Translations under genes and position numbers: made by a program | In this document: positions 26,228 to 35,676 of the stretch, in pieces | Numbering within the stretch: the first letter of the stretch is position 1 | Layout: every line of letters starts with the position of its first letter | NCBI GenBank assembly: GCA_017443465.1 | Contig: JAFRXO010000006.1 | Location: forward strand, 1-64,000 | DNA length: 64,000 nucleotides | Direction of reading: 5' to 3' | Source: Bacteroidales bacterium | GTDB taxonomy: Bacteria; Bacteroidota; Bacteroidia; Bacteroidales; UBA932 | Notes under the pieces: generated by a model | The model's input: only the letters and a program-made list of their open reading frames with translations | The model's database searches: none | Told to the model about the DNA's origin: nothing

Positions 26228-27562
26228 ATGGTCAAAGTCAATGTAGATGGATGCTCTCCCTTTGTCAAGGAGTCGCAGTACAAAGATTATCTGTCCAAGG
26301 CAATGGATGCCTTCGACACCCTCACCAAAGGAAATGGCGCAGGCAATGACTTCCTGGGATGGAAACACCTCCCGTCGGGAACCCCCGAACTGCTCGTTTC
26401 AGAATGTGAAGCCGTACGTGACGAGTGGAAGGCCAAGGGAGTGAACCTGGTTGTCGTAATCGGCATCGGCGGTTCTTATCTCGGTGCGCGTTGCGCTATC
26501 GACGCCCTCAGCCACAACTTCTCCAAGCTCCTGGGACCCGGAGACGGAAATCCGGACGTGGTCTTTGCCGGGAACAACCTTTCGGAAGAGTATCTGGCTG
26601 AGTTGATGGACCTCGTTGCCAAGCGCAACACCGCCTGCATAGTGATTTCGAAGTCAGGTACTACAACCGAACCCGCGGTAGCATTCAGGATCGTCAAGGC
26701 ATATATCGAGTCGAATTACGAGGACTCTCATGAGCGCATAGTAGCCATTACGGATGCCAAGAAGGGCGCCCTGAAGACCCTTTCCACCCAGAAGGGCTAC
26801 AGGACATTCGTGGTTCCTGACGATGTGGGAGGCCGCTATTCCGTCCTTACCCCTGTCGGTATCCTTCCGATCATAGTGGCAGGATTCAACATGCGTGCGA
26901 TGCTTGCCGGTGCTACCAGGATGGAGACAGCCCTCCAGGAGAAGTCCGTGGAAAATCCAGCCGTCCAGTATGCCGCGATGAGGAATCTCCTTTACTCCAA
27001 GTACGGCAAGAAGGTCGAGGTCCTCGTGACCTATAATCCTAAGTTCCAGTACCTTGGAGAATGGTGGAAACAGCTTTTCGGTGAGTCCGAAGGAAAGGAA
27101 GGCGTAGGCATATTCCCCGCTTCCGTGAACAATACGGCCGACCTCCACTCCATGGGACAGTTCATCCAGGAAGGAGACAGGGTGATGTTCGAGACCGTGG
27201 TGAACATCGAGAAGAGCAACCGTACAGTCGTGATAGGGGAGGATCCCCAGAATCTCGACCAGCTCAACTACCTTACAGGCAAGAGGGTAGAGCATTGCAA
27301 CCATATGGCCCAGCTCGGAACGCGCCTGGCGCACATCGACGGCGGCGTTCCGCAGATAGAAGTGTCAATCGAGAAGATCGACGAGGAGAACCTCGGAGCC
27401 CTCTTCTATTTCTTCGAGTTCGCCTGCGGAATCAGTGCATATGTGCTTGGAATCAATCCTTTCAACCAGCCCGGAGTCGAGGCGTACAAAAAGAATATGT
27501 TCGCCCTTCTGGACAAGCCAGGATATGAGGCTGAGAGCAAGGCTATCAGGGAGAGACTGTAA
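26228..27562 (+). CDS. pgi: Glucose-6-phosphate isomerase
   Basis: A 444-residue bacterial-type Pgi (the short form) interconverting glucose 6-phosphate and fructose 6-phosphate. Sugar-phosphate motifs are VIGIGGSYLGAR (about residues 77-88), VISKSGTTTEP, and GESEGKEGVGIFP. Last gene of the rlmN-patatin-recX-pgi run, ending in a strong terminator. Confidence 0.96.
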   Translation: MVKVNVDGCSPFVKESQYKDYLSKAMDAFDTLTKGNGAGNDFLGWKHLPSGTPELLVSECEAVRDEWKAKGVNLVVVIGIGGSYLGARCAIDALSHNFSKLLGPGDGNPDVVFAGNNLSEEYLAELMDLVAKRNTACIVISKSGTTTEPAVAFRIVKAYIESNYEDSHERIVAITDAKKGALKTLSTQKGYRTFVVPDDVGGRYSVLTPVGILPIIVAGFNMRAMLAGATRMETALQEKSVENPAVQYAAMRNLLYSKYGKKVEVLVTYNPKFQYLGEWWKQLFGESEGKEGVGIFPASVNNTADLHSMGQFIQEGDRVMFETVVNIEKSNRTVVIGEDPQNLDQLNYLTGKRVEHCNHMAQLGTRLAHIDGGVPQIEVSIEKIDEENLGALFYFFEFACGISAYVLGINPFNQPGVEAYKKNMFALLDKPGYEAESKAIRERL

Positions 27563-27577
27563 CTGAGAAGCTTAAGG

Positions 27578-27612
27578 AAAACGGGGATGGCTTAAAGTCA
27601 TCCCCGTTTTTT
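27578..27612 (+). terminator. Rho-independent terminator of pgi
   Basis: 12-bp stem AAAACGGGGATG / CATCCCCGTTTT around a 9-nt loop, followed by a T-run. Confidence 0.85.
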
Positions 27613-27684
27613 ATTGGAAAACACAAAAAAAAGAAGGAGATTGATTCAGAACGAATTCTTCGTCAATCTCCTTCCCCTCCCTCG

Positions 27685-27758
27685 CAGTGCGGAAGGGACT
27701 CGAACCCTCGACCTCCGGCGTGACAGGCCGGCATTCTAACCAGCTGAACTACCGCACT
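27685..27758 (-). tRNA. tRNA-Asp (GTC)
   Basis: On the minus strand the 7-bp acceptor stem AGTGCGG/CCGCACT is perfect, the anticodon loop is CTGTCAC with GTC, and the T arm is GAGGG-TTCGAGT-CCCTT. The discriminator base is G, as expected for Asp identity. CCA is not encoded. Its promoter at 27787-27817 is a perfect consensus. Confidence 0.95.
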
Positions 27759-27786
27759 AAGTAAACAGCTTTCGCTATTGTGAGTG

Positions 27787-27817
27787 CAAATATAAGCATA
27801 TTTTTTTCGTCTGCAAA
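27787..27817 (-). promoter_or_regulatory. Consensus promoter of tRNA-Asp
   Basis: TTTG (27814-27817) - 19 nt - TATATTTG (27787-27794) on the minus strand, a perfect match to the Bacteroidetes TTTG-N19-TAnnTTTG promoter. It ends 28 nt from the tRNA 5' end. Confidence 0.85.
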
Positions 27818-27838
27818 CTTTTTTGAGGGAAAATTGAG

Positions 27839-27846
27839 TAACTTTG
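27839..27846 (+). promoter_or_regulatory. -7 box of uvrA
   Basis: TAACTTTG matches TAnnTTTG and ends 18 nt before ATG 27865. Confidence 0.55.
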
Positions 27847-27864
27847 AACTCTTATCCGAATGAT

Positions 27865-30774
27865 ATGCCTGAAGAGGGAAACATCGTCATAAAAGGAGCG
27901 AAGGTTAACAACCTGAAAAACATCTCGCTCAATATCCCCAGGGGAAAACTGGTAATCATTACCGGTATATCCGGTTCGGGCAAATCTTCACTTGCCTTCG
28001 ACACCCTGTTCGCGGAAGGACAGAGGCGGTTTGCCGAGAGTCTTTCATCATATGCCCGGCAATTCCTGGGCAGGATGAGCAAGCCTGACGTGGAATTGAT
28101 AGAAGGCATTCCTCCCGCTATCGCGATAGAGCAGAGAGTCAATGTGCGCAATCCTAGGTCAACTGTGGCCACTACTACGGAAATATATGATTATCTCAAG
28201 CTCATATATGCCCGTATCGGACGTACCTTCTCGCCTGTAAGCGGACAGGAGGTCAAATGTCACAGTGAGACAGACGTAATGTCGTCAATCGTCCGGGGGG
28301 ATTCCCGCTTGCTTTACATACTCGCGGACCTTGGCTGGGATGACAGGGACGACAAGGTGGAGCTCATGCTTTCGCTGAAGGAGGCCGGGTACACCCGCCT
28401 TTTCGGCGAAGACGGTCCCGTCAGGATCGAAGAAGTGATGAAGAAGGCGGAAAGTTCTGATTATCCGCATGGTCTGACGCTCCTGGTGGACCGCCTGAAA
28501 CTGCCTCTGTTCAAGGACGGCCTGCCATATGACGATGAAGGGGCACCGCTTCCCCAGACGGAATGGGAGGACCTGCAGATGAGGCTCCTGTCTTCCATAG
28601 ACAATGCTTTTACAATGGGGAAGGGCACTCTGATCCTCAGGAAAGAGGGAGGAGAAGAAAAGTTCAGCAACCGGTATGAACTGGACGGGATTACCTTCCA
28701 GAAACCGGACGAGTATCTCTTCAGCTTCAATTCCCCCCTTGGGGCCTGCCCTGTCTGCGGAGGCCTCGGGAAAATAATAGGCATAAGCGAAGACCTGGTC
28801 ATCCCGGACAAGATGAAAAGCATCTATGACGGGGCCATCGCCTGCTGGAGGGGAGAGAAGATGGGATGGTTCAGGGACCAGGTGGTAAAGGTAGGAGAGA
28901 GGTACGGCATAAGGGTTTTCGAACCATATTGCAAGCTGACCGAGAAGGAGAAGGACACATTGTGGAATGCCCGCGGGGTCGAGGGGGACGAGAACACGAT
29001 GGTCGGTATAAACGAATTCTTCCAGTGGGTTGAGGCCAACAGGTACAAGATCCAGTACAAATACATGCTCAGCCGTTTTTCCGGGAGGACTGTCTGCAAT
29101 TCATGTCACGGGACCAGGCTCCGGGAAGAGGCCCTGTATGTCAGGATAGGGGGGAAGAACATAGCAGAGATCCTGGCGATGAACGTGGAGGAGTTGACGG
29201 ACTTCTTCTCGAATCTGGAACTGTCAGGATATGAACGCAATATAGCCGGAAAAGCTATAGAAGAGATCACCTTCCGCCTTTCCCTGATACGTGACGTGGG
29301 ACTCGGTTACCTCACACTTGACCGTGCCTGCAACACCCTCTCGGGTGGGGAGAGCCAGAGGGTCAATCTCGTGACTGCCCTCGGCAGTTCCCTTGTCGGT
29401 TCCATGTACATCCTCGACGAGCCTTCGATCGGGCTTCATCCGAGGGATACCGACAGGCTGATTGGAGTCCTCAGAAGGCTTCGAGACCTGGGTAACACTG
29501 TCATCGTAGTGGAGCATGACGAAGAGATGATGAGGGCCGCAGATGTACTCATTGACATGGGCCCGCTGGCCGGAAAGGATGGCGGTGAAGTAGTGTGGAT
29601 GGGGAACCCCGGAGGGAAAATCCCCCGTAAGGTGATGGACAGGTCCCTGACCCTGCAGTACCTTTCCGGCAAGATAAGCCGTTACGTCAGGGAGAAACGG
29701 GGATGGAATTACTCCATTACAGTCAAAGGCGCGAGCGAGCATAACCTCAAGGACATAGATGTAAGGTTCCCTCTGGGGACCCTGACCGTAGTGACGGGAG
29801 TGAGCGGGTCCGGAAAGTCATCACTTGTAGGGGACATCCTTTATCCCGCCCTTCACAGGCGTATCAACGAGACCGGAGCCCTTCCGGGGCTTTTCCGCGG
29901 CCTGGACGGGAACCTGGACCGGATCACTCGTGTGGAGTATGTGGACCAGAATCCCATAGGAAAGAGCTCCAGGTCGAACGCCGTGACCTACCTGAAGGTT
30001 TACGATGACATCAGGAAGCTTCTTGCCATGCAGAAGTTTGCGAAAATCAACGGTTTCACTCCGCAGTTCTTCTCATTCAACCAAGACGGAGGCCGCTGTC
30101 CGGAATGCCAGGGAGAGGGCGTTGTCAAGATCGGAATGCAGTTCCTGGCCGACGTGACGATGGTCTGCGAAGCATGCGGCGGAAAGCGCTTCAAACCGGA
30201 TATCCTTGAGGTCCGTTACAACGGAAAGAACATTGATGACATCCTGAACATGAGCGTTGATGAGGCCATGGGATTCTTCAGTTCCCAAAGTGACGAACTG
30301 GCCGGGAGGATAGCCCGTAGGCTGCAGCCTCTCGTGGATGTCGGTCTCTCATACATCAAGCTCGGCCAGAGCAGCAGCACCCTTTCGGGAGGAGAGAGCC
30401 AGAGGATAAAGCTGGCGTGGTTCCTTTCGATGAACCTGGACGCCGACAAGAATTCCAGGGAGCGCATAATGTTCATTTTCGACGAGCCGACCACAGGCCT
30501 TCATTTCTATGATGTAGAGAAGCTCCTGAAGTCTTTTGACGCCCTCCTTGCCGCAGGTCACAGCATAGTCGTCGTTGAACACAACCTGGATGTGATCGCC
30601 TCCGCAGACTGGGTGATAGACCTTGGCCCGGATGCCGGAGACGAGGGTGGAACCGTGGTCTATTCCGGTACGCCGGAAGATCTGGCCGCACACGGTTCAG
30701 GCTATACCGCGGAGTATCTCAGGAAGGCCGGACTCAGCCCTCTACCTGGATCCAGCACGCCACTGAATCATTGA
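27865..30774 (+). CDS. uvrA: Excinuclease ABC subunit A
   Basis: A 969-residue tandem ABC ATPase that recognises bulky DNA lesions and loads UvrB. Two Walker A sites (GISGSGKSS near the N-terminus, GVSGSGKSS near residue 650), two ABC signatures (TLSGGESQR) and zinc modules (CPVCGGLG, CNSCHGTR, CPECQGEG with CEACGG) are present. The length is full, so the UvrB-binding part is kept, unlike UvrA2. I start at ATG 27865; a TTG at 27844 lies inside the -7 box. Genomes of this group often hold several UvrA paralogues; which one this is cannot be said. Overlaps the convergent gene by 41 nt. Confidence 0.93.
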   Translation: MPEEGNIVIKGAKVNNLKNISLNIPRGKLVIITGISGSGKSSLAFDTLFAEGQRRFAESLSSYARQFLGRMSKPDVELIEGIPPAIAIEQRVNVRNPRSTVATTTEIYDYLKLIYARIGRTFSPVSGQEVKCHSETDVMSSIVRGDSRLLYILADLGWDDRDDKVELMLSLKEAGYTRLFGEDGPVRIEEVMKKAESSDYPHGLTLLVDRLKLPLFKDGLPYDDEGAPLPQTEWEDLQMRLLSSIDNAFTMGKGTLILRKEGGEEKFSNRYELDGITFQKPDEYLFSFNSPLGACPVCGGLGKIIGISEDLVIPDKMKSIYDGAIACWRGEKMGWFRDQVVKVGERYGIRVFEPYCKLTEKEKDTLWNARGVEGDENTMVGINEFFQWVEANRYKIQYKYMLSRFSGRTVCNSCHGTRLREEALYVRIGGKNIAEILAMNVEELTDFFSNLELSGYERNIAGKAIEEITFRLSLIRDVGLGYLTLDRACNTLSGGESQRVNLVTALGSSLVGSMYILDEPSIGLHPRDTDRLIGVLRRLRDLGNTVIVVEHDEEMMRAADVLIDMGPLAGKDGGEVVWMGNPGGKIPRKVMDRSLTLQYLSGKISRYVREKRGWNYSITVKGASEHNLKDIDVRFPLGTLTVVTGVSGSGKSSLVGDILYPALHRRINETGALPGLFRGLDGNLDRITRVEYVDQNPIGKSSRSNAVTYLKVYDDIRKLLAMQKFAKINGFTPQFFSFNQDGGRCPECQGEGVVKIGMQFLADVTMVCEACGGKRFKPDILEVRYNGKNIDDILNMSVDEAMGFFSSQSDELAGRIARRLQPLVDVGLSYIKLGQSSSTLSGGESQRIKLAWFLSMNLDADKNSRERIMFIFDEPTTGLHFYDVEKLLKSFDALLAAGHSIVVVEHNLDVIASADWVIDLGPDAGDEGGTVVYSGTPEDLAAHGSGYTAEYLRKAGLSPLPGSSTPLNH

Positions 30775-32977
30775 CCGGCTCTCCGGCTTCAAAGTAAAGG
30801 ATCCCGCTTCCGCGGCTCTTCAGGTGAAGGGTGACTCCATGCCCGTCTTCATCTATTTCATAGTCATATATCCCCCTTTCCCTGTCGAATTCCAATTCCT
30901 CCAGACCTATGTCGAATGGCGCCAGAGGGGGAACCACTTCCGCCCACACGTGTACATCCTCCCCGACTTTCCGCTCCACGTAAGAACCCGGATGAAGGGT
31001 TATCGAACCTGATGTGAATGCAGTCAATCCGCTCTTGTCAACTCTCCAGCTGTCTTCCGTCATCAGTCCGTTCCCTTCCGGCCTTACCGTGAAGTGATAC
31101 TCACAATTCCTCTCTACGTCGTGATTCCCCTTGCCGTCGCCAAGGAAAAACCTGTATATCAAATTCTTGCCGGCACCTGTGTACTCTTTTGCCGACTGGT
31201 ATTCCAGCTCCATCTCCACATATGAACCTAATCCGTCGCGGTCATCTCCCTGAAGGTTTTCCATAGAGTACAGGCTCACTTCCCGGCTCAGTCCTCCGTC
31301 ATCTCCGATGTTGAGGTTGTCCGCTCCCGCGAGACTTTTGAAGTAGCCTTTGCTGAATCTCTGGGATTCATTGGCAACCCTGCTCGGGGCAAAGGCCAGG
31401 GCCGAATTGGGGCAGTTCCCTATAGTTACCGACGCCACATTCATCTTCACCCCCGCATCCAGTGCCGACCGGTCCATCCGGATGGAAATCTTGGCCATCA
31501 TCCTGTACAAAGGGATTGATAACGGCTCCTTCCCGCTGCATGAGAAGTTTTCTATCTTTCCGCTCATCGGAATCCCCCTGGAGAATTCATCCGGATAGGC
31601 CATATGTTTCCGGTAGGCCATCAGGTCCTCCCAGGTGTTTATCCCGGTCAGGTTGAATCCTGCGTTCGCTACGGCGAAAATGCTGTATTTACAGTCCCTC
31701 AGGAGGCTGATGCCGGCCACTGGCAGTCCGTTCTCCCTCCTTATGTCCTTCCCCGCGTAGAATCGCTTCTCACATAGCATAGAGTCTGCCCCGAAAAGGA
31801 AGAGATTCACGTCTTCTATCCTGTTCTCGTCCGGATCGGAAGACTTGGTGACTGCCGAGGTGGCCATCGGTCTCAGAATGAAAGGGACGACTATATTATC
31901 TTTCTGCGCCCACGGCTGCGGAGTGCATATGAATTTCACTGTGGAACCAGCGACGGGAGTGTCGGGATCAAGCGAGCCTGCACGTGTGATAGTGAGGTCG
32001 ATCGCATATGTCAAGCCGTTCGACAGACCGTGTTTCCCGGATGTGTAGCCGAAGTCTTCTTGGTTGATATTCAGTGGGTAATAGTACTTCTTCCCGTTGA
32101 TCCTGCCTTCTATTACGAGGCGCGTGAACGGCTGTCCCAGGCTCTCCTCTTCTATTTCATTGGGGTAGCAGAAAAGGCTGAGATCCGGACTTTGGACCGG
32201 CTGGCCTATGTCCGGGAGCCGGCCCTCAAGCATGGAAGGGGTGGAAAGCGACTGCATGTCGTTCTCCCTGAGGCTGCCGTTGTTGATTATATCTTCAGGG
32301 ACGGTTGTGTCGGGAGGAAGTATCTGGCAGATTCCGTTGACATTAGTAAGGTAAGCTTTTACATCAGTGAGAGAGGCTCCCTGATAGGGCCTTCCGTTGA
32401 AGTCGCAGCTGATTGTGCGCAGAAGCACCCTGGCCATGAGGGGGGAGAGCCTCATTGAAACGGGTGTCCCGGCGTTGATCTTCATGCTTGCACTCATCAC
32501 TGGTCTCTGGGGGTCTTCATCTTTCAGGTGGGAGACGCTTGAGGCCAGGGAGGCATATGAGCTTACAGTGTTCCATTCGAAACTGCCTTGAGGTACATTT
32601 GCTATTATAGTCAGGATTTTCCGTCCGCTGCGGGATCCTCCCTGTATCTTTGAGGGAGCCCCTTCAATCCTCTGCCAGGAATCCAGGCGTCCAAGGCTGT
32701 CGTCATTGAAGAAGAAGATGTCCAGGGATTCTATGGATGTTCCATCAGCCGCTTTCAGGCTCAGTTCTGTGATTGCCTGGGAAAATTGTTCAGGGGCGAT
32801 CCTGCCGGAGTCGTTGTCACACGCGTCGAGGAGGGTTGTAAGAGTGATGAATAGCAAGCAGTAAAAATAGATCGGCCAGAACGGCCTGTTTGGCGAACGC
32901 CGGGTAGAGTGACGAGAAATGTGCCCCTCCTCTACGCTGTGACTTCTTTTGTTTGTGTCATGGAACAGTTTCCTCAT
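30734..32977 (-). CDS. Fimbrillin-like tandem-domain lipoprotein
   Basis: A 747-residue surface lipoprotein. The N-terminus has an unusually long basic region (34 residues), a hydrophobic segment and lipobox cysteine C53 (LLDAC). Two fimbrillin-like beta-rich units follow. The first ends around DLTITRAGSLDPDTPV, a phrase typical of Bacteroidales Mfa/DUF4906-type proteins; the second begins near ILRPMATSAVTK. Such proteins are pilus subunits or anchors, but no other fimbrial gene is nearby. Start ATG 32977 is supported by a -7 box at 32999-33006. The last 41 nt overlap the 3' end of uvrA. Confidence 0.7.
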   Translation of the reverse strand: MRKLFHDTNKRSHSVEEGHISRHSTRRSPNRPFWPIYFYCLLFITLTTLLDACDNDSGRIAPEQFSQAITELSLKAADGTSIESLDIFFFNDDSLGRLDSWQRIEGAPSKIQGGSRSGRKILTIIANVPQGSFEWNTVSSYASLASSVSHLKDEDPQRPVMSASMKINAGTPVSMRLSPLMARVLLRTISCDFNGRPYQGASLTDVKAYLTNVNGICQILPPDTTVPEDIINNGSLRENDMQSLSTPSMLEGRLPDIGQPVQSPDLSLFCYPNEIEEESLGQPFTRLVIEGRINGKKYYYPLNINQEDFGYTSGKHGLSNGLTYAIDLTITRAGSLDPDTPVAGSTVKFICTPQPWAQKDNIVVPFILRPMATSAVTKSSDPDENRIEDVNLFLFGADSMLCEKRFYAGKDIRRENGLPVAGISLLRDCKYSIFAVANAGFNLTGINTWEDLMAYRKHMAYPDEFSRGIPMSGKIENFSCSGKEPLSIPLYRMMAKISIRMDRSALDAGVKMNVASVTIGNCPNSALAFAPSRVANESQRFSKGYFKSLAGADNLNIGDDGGLSREVSLYSMENLQGDDRDGLGSYVEMELEYQSAKEYTGAGKNLIYRFFLGDGKGNHDVERNCEYHFTVRPEGNGLMTEDSWRVDKSGLTAFTSGSITLHPGSYVERKVGEDVHVWAEVVPPLAPFDIGLEELEFDRERGIYDYEIDEDGHGVTLHLKSRGSGILYFEAGEPVNDSVACWIQVEG

Positions 32978-32998
32978 GGCATTTTGTTTTGTCGGATG

Positions 32999-33006
32999 CA
33001 AATCTA
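32999..33006 (-). promoter_or_regulatory. -7 box of the fimbrillin-like gene
   Basis: TAGATTTG on the minus strand matches TAnnTTTG and ends 21 nt before ATG 32977. Confidence 0.55.
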
Positions 33007-33036
33007 GCATATGGAAGGGCGGCTCCAATGAAAAAA

Positions 33037-33068
33037 AAGAATCGTAAGCAGGAATACTTACGATTCTT
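33037..33068 (-). terminator. Terminator of hsp20
   Basis: Perfect 12-bp stem AAGAATCGTAAG / CTTACGATTCTT with an 8-nt loop; on the minus strand it is followed by a T8 run (33031-33038). Confidence 0.85.
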
Positions 33069-33103
33069 CGAAATTGCTTGCACAACTTGTCGTGCAGATA
33101 CTT

Positions 33104-33135
33104 TTTTTACTGGATCTCGTTTTTACTGGATCTCG
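33104..33135. repeat. 16-bp tandem duplication at the hsp20 stop
   Basis: TTTTTACTGGATCTCG occurs twice in a row (33104-33119, 33120-33135). The second copy carries the hsp20 stop codon and last codons, so the first is a duplicate of the gene's end just beyond the stop. Confidence 0.85.
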
Positions 33136-33551
33136 ATCTTCTTGTGCCTGTCTTCCGGCTTGACTATTGTCAGTTTCGGGAGGTTGACCTTGAGGATGCC
33201 GTTCTCTACCTTTGCTCCGATCTTCTCGCGGTCCACATCGTCGGGGAGGATCAGAGTCTGCTGGAATTTCTCGAAGGAGAATTCGCGGCGGATGTAGTGC
33301 CCGTTCTTCTTCTCTTCGTTCTCCCTCTTCTTGTCGAGGTTGATTACGAGGTCTCCGTTCTCGTCCAGGCTGACCTTGAAGTCATCCTTAGACATTCCGG
33401 GAGCTGCGACTTCCACGTCATAGCTCTTCTCATTTTCTAATACGTTGACAGCTGGGGTAGTGGAGTGCGTGCGCTCGAGCCAGTTGTTGTCGAAAAAGTC
33501 ATTGAACACGTCCGGAATCCAATTGTCGTGAAAACGTCTTGCTGGTAACAT
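33123..33551 (-). CDS. Hsp20/alpha-crystallin small heat-shock protein
   Basis: A 142-residue ATP-independent holdase. The alpha-crystallin domain runs from about residue 35 (PAVNVLENEKSYDVEVAAPG) to the GILKVNLPK motif, followed by a short tail with IEI, the usual IxI oligomer contact. A good AGGAG ribosome site lies 10 nt before the ATG, uncommon in this window. No CIRCE element or TAnnTTTG box is evident upstream, so it may use another promoter class. Confidence 0.95.
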   Translation of the reverse strand: MLPARRFHDNWIPDVFNDFFDNNWLERTHSTTPAVNVLENEKSYDVEVAAPGMSKDDFKVSLDENGDLVINLDKKRENEEKKNGHYIRREFSFEKFQQTLILPDDVDREKIGAKVENGILKVNLPKLTIVKPEDRHKKIEIQ

Positions 33552-33757
33552 AATATTGATCTCCTATTTTTAAATGTTCTTTTTATCTGCCCTTCAATTG
33601 TGGGCGACTGGATGAAAGGCAATTTGCAGACCACCCCGGTTTTTGGCAGTTCTATTCGCAAAAGGTAGACAAAATGGCAGAAATATGCGCCAAAATGGCG
33701 TAAAATACTGTCAAAAAGTCAGATTACTATATCCATGGGGATACAAAATAAAATGCG

Positions 33758-33765
33758 TATATTTG
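33758..33765 (+). promoter_or_regulatory. -7 box of the glycan cassette
   Basis: TATATTTG ends 24 nt before ATG 33790. The upstream 33552-33757 stretch holds no gene, only two copies of CAAAATGGC 24 bp apart (near 33672 and 33696). Confidence 0.6.
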
Positions 33766-33789
33766 CGTAATCGTAAAATCGGATCATTC

Positions 33790-34686
33790 ATGGGCTTGTT
33801 CCATTTTGCCGGACTGTGCAAAAGTTTGCTTTACAGTACCTCAGCCATATTTCCTACCCCGCTCTACCTGAAGATGCTTTTCCGCGTCATGATGGGGGAC
33901 AGTCTTGACCTTAAGGATCCGAAGACCTATAACGAGAAGATACAGTGGCTGAAGATCCACGACCGTAAGGAAGAATATGTGCCCATGGTAGACAAGGTTA
34001 CCGCCAAGGACCATGTGCTGAAGGTCACCGGGGATGATTCCCTGATAATCAAGACCCTCGGGGTGTGGAAACATTTCGCTGACATAGATTTCGACTCACT
34101 TCCTGACTCGTTCGTCCTTAAGGCCAACAACTCCGGCGGCAGCAAAGGCGTGGTCATATGTAAGGACAAGTCTTCGCTTGACCGCGTTTCTGCCGGGCGC
34201 AAGCTCGAGAAGGCGCTCAGGAGGAATCTCTACCTCCGTTACAGGGAGTGGCCCTACAAGAACATATCTCCCGCCATCCTGGCTGAAGAGTACATAGGAA
34301 AGGCTGACGTGGATTTCAGCGAGGTCAAGCTGGTGTGTATCAACGGGAAGGTGAGCTACGCATTCATATGCCTGGACAGACACAGCGGCAAGGGTACGAC
34401 CTACGATTTCTACGACTGCGAATGGAATATGCTCCCCTTCACCCAGGTGAAAGAGCACAACAGCGGGAAGCCGGCTCCGAGACCTGTCCATTTCGACCGT
34501 ATGATAGAAGTCGCGGAGCAACTTTCGGCGGGGATGCGTCTGCTTCGTGTGGATTTCTACGACACTCCGGAGCGCCTGCTTTTCGGGGAGATGACATTCT
34601 ACGACGGAAGCGGGTTCGAGTTGTTCCATCCCGGAGAGTGGGACGGAATCATAGGTTCATGGCTGGACCTCGGAATTACTTCATAA
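33790..34686 (+). CDS. TupA-like ATP-grasp glycan-modifying protein
   Basis: A 298-residue protein of the TupA-like ATP-grasp family (PF14305 type), known from teichuronopeptide and capsule loci. Recognised by the opening (PLYLKMLFRVMMGDSLDLKD, TYNEKIQWLKIHDR), FVLKANNSGGSKGVVIC as the ATP-binding segment, ILAEEYIG, and the closing LRVDFYD...GEMTFYDGSGF. It probably ligates an amino acid or similar group to a surface polysaccharide; the substrate is unknown. A longer frame starts at 33643, but the promoter at 33758-33765 supports ATG 33790. First of three genes. Confidence 0.82.
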   Translation: MGLFHFAGLCKSLLYSTSAIFPTPLYLKMLFRVMMGDSLDLKDPKTYNEKIQWLKIHDRKEEYVPMVDKVTAKDHVLKVTGDDSLIIKTLGVWKHFADIDFDSLPDSFVLKANNSGGSKGVVICKDKSSLDRVSAGRKLEKALRRNLYLRYREWPYKNISPAILAEEYIGKADVDFSEVKLVCINGKVSYAFICLDRHSGKGTTYDFYDCEWNMLPFTQVKEHNSGKPAPRPVHFDRMIEVAEQLSAGMRLLRVDFYDTPERLLFGEMTFYDGSGFELFHPGEWDGIIGSWLDLGITS

Positions 34687-34692
34687 GACAAG

Positions 34693-35676
34693 ATGGCTGA
34701 GACTGCGAAATATGATATAGATGCGGTTATCTCCTGGGTTGACGGGGATGATCCCGAGCACAGGGCCAAGAGGCGCCTGTACGGTGACAAATCCGTCCTG
34801 GGCGATGATGAGATAGGGGGTGAGATCCGCTACAAGAGTATCGGTGAGATCCGTTACTGCGTAGCATCGCTCTACCGTTTCGCACCATGGCTGCGGAAGA
34901 TATTCATAATAACCGACAATCAGGACCCATGCCTCGGGGATTTCCTTGCGAAGACCTTCCCGGATTCGTCCATATCCTTGGAAATAGTTGACCATGAGGT
35001 GATTTTCCGGGGTCATGAAGATGTCCTCCCGGTCTTCAACGCCAGGTCCATAGAAACTGTGATGTGGAGGATTCCCGGCCTGAGCGAGCATTTCATCTAC
35101 CTGAATGACGACTTCACTGTAATCAATCCAATCTCTCCGGAGGATTTCTTCATAGGAGACAAGGTAGTGGCATATGGACGATGGTTCAGCGTCAAGTTCT
35201 CGAAGTTCCTCAGGAAGCTTAAACCCCGTTCCCACGGACATGTCAAGGCCAGTTTCAGGGACTCGATGGTGAAGGCCGCGGACACTGTGGGGGAGAAGCA
35301 CTTCTTCCTCAGGCTGAACCACACCCCGCACGCTCTTAAAGTGAGCACATATGCTTCATTCTACAGTTCAAGGCCGGACATTTTCCGTAAGAACCTCTCG
35401 TTCCGTTTCAGGAACAAGGAACAGTATAATTCTGCAGAGCTGGCCTTCCTCCTCGAGAAACAGGCCGGAAGGCTCATCAGGCGCAGCGTGAAAGGGAACC
35501 TCCTCTACCTCAAGCCTCACGGGGAGGCTTATATGAAGCGTCATATCAAGCGTTTCACCAGTTCTACGAAGGAGAAATTCTGCTGCGCCAATTCCCTCCC
35601 ATATGCTTCACCGGAGGATCAGCGCGCGGTGCTTGACTGGCTCGAGAGCAGGATAGGAGTTAAAATCGACATTTGA
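34693..35676 (+). CDS. Stealth family sugar-phosphate transferase (1)
   Basis: A 327-residue protein with the Stealth conserved regions: CR1 IDAVISWVDGDDPEH (from residue 9), CR2 with EIRYCVASLYRFAPWLRKIF and the FIYLNDDFTV acidic motif preceded by SIETVMWRIPGLSEH, then a CR3-like histidine-rich stretch. Family members transfer hexose-1-phosphate to glycans, as bacterial capsule polymerases and human GNPTAB do. It has no signal peptide and should act in the cytoplasm. It ends in TGATG, sharing one base with the next start. Confidence 0.87.
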   Translation: MAETAKYDIDAVISWVDGDDPEHRAKRRLYGDKSVLGDDEIGGEIRYKSIGEIRYCVASLYRFAPWLRKIFIITDNQDPCLGDFLAKTFPDSSISLEIVDHEVIFRGHEDVLPVFNARSIETVMWRIPGLSEHFIYLNDDFTVINPISPEDFFIGDKVVAYGRWFSVKFSKFLRKLKPRSHGHVKASFRDSMVKAADTVGEKHFFLRLNHTPHALKVSTYASFYSSRPDIFRKNLSFRFRNKEQYNSAELAFLLEKQAGRLIRRSVKGNLLYLKPHGEAYMKRHIKRFTSSTKEKFCCANSLPYASPEDQRAVLDWLESRIGVKIDI

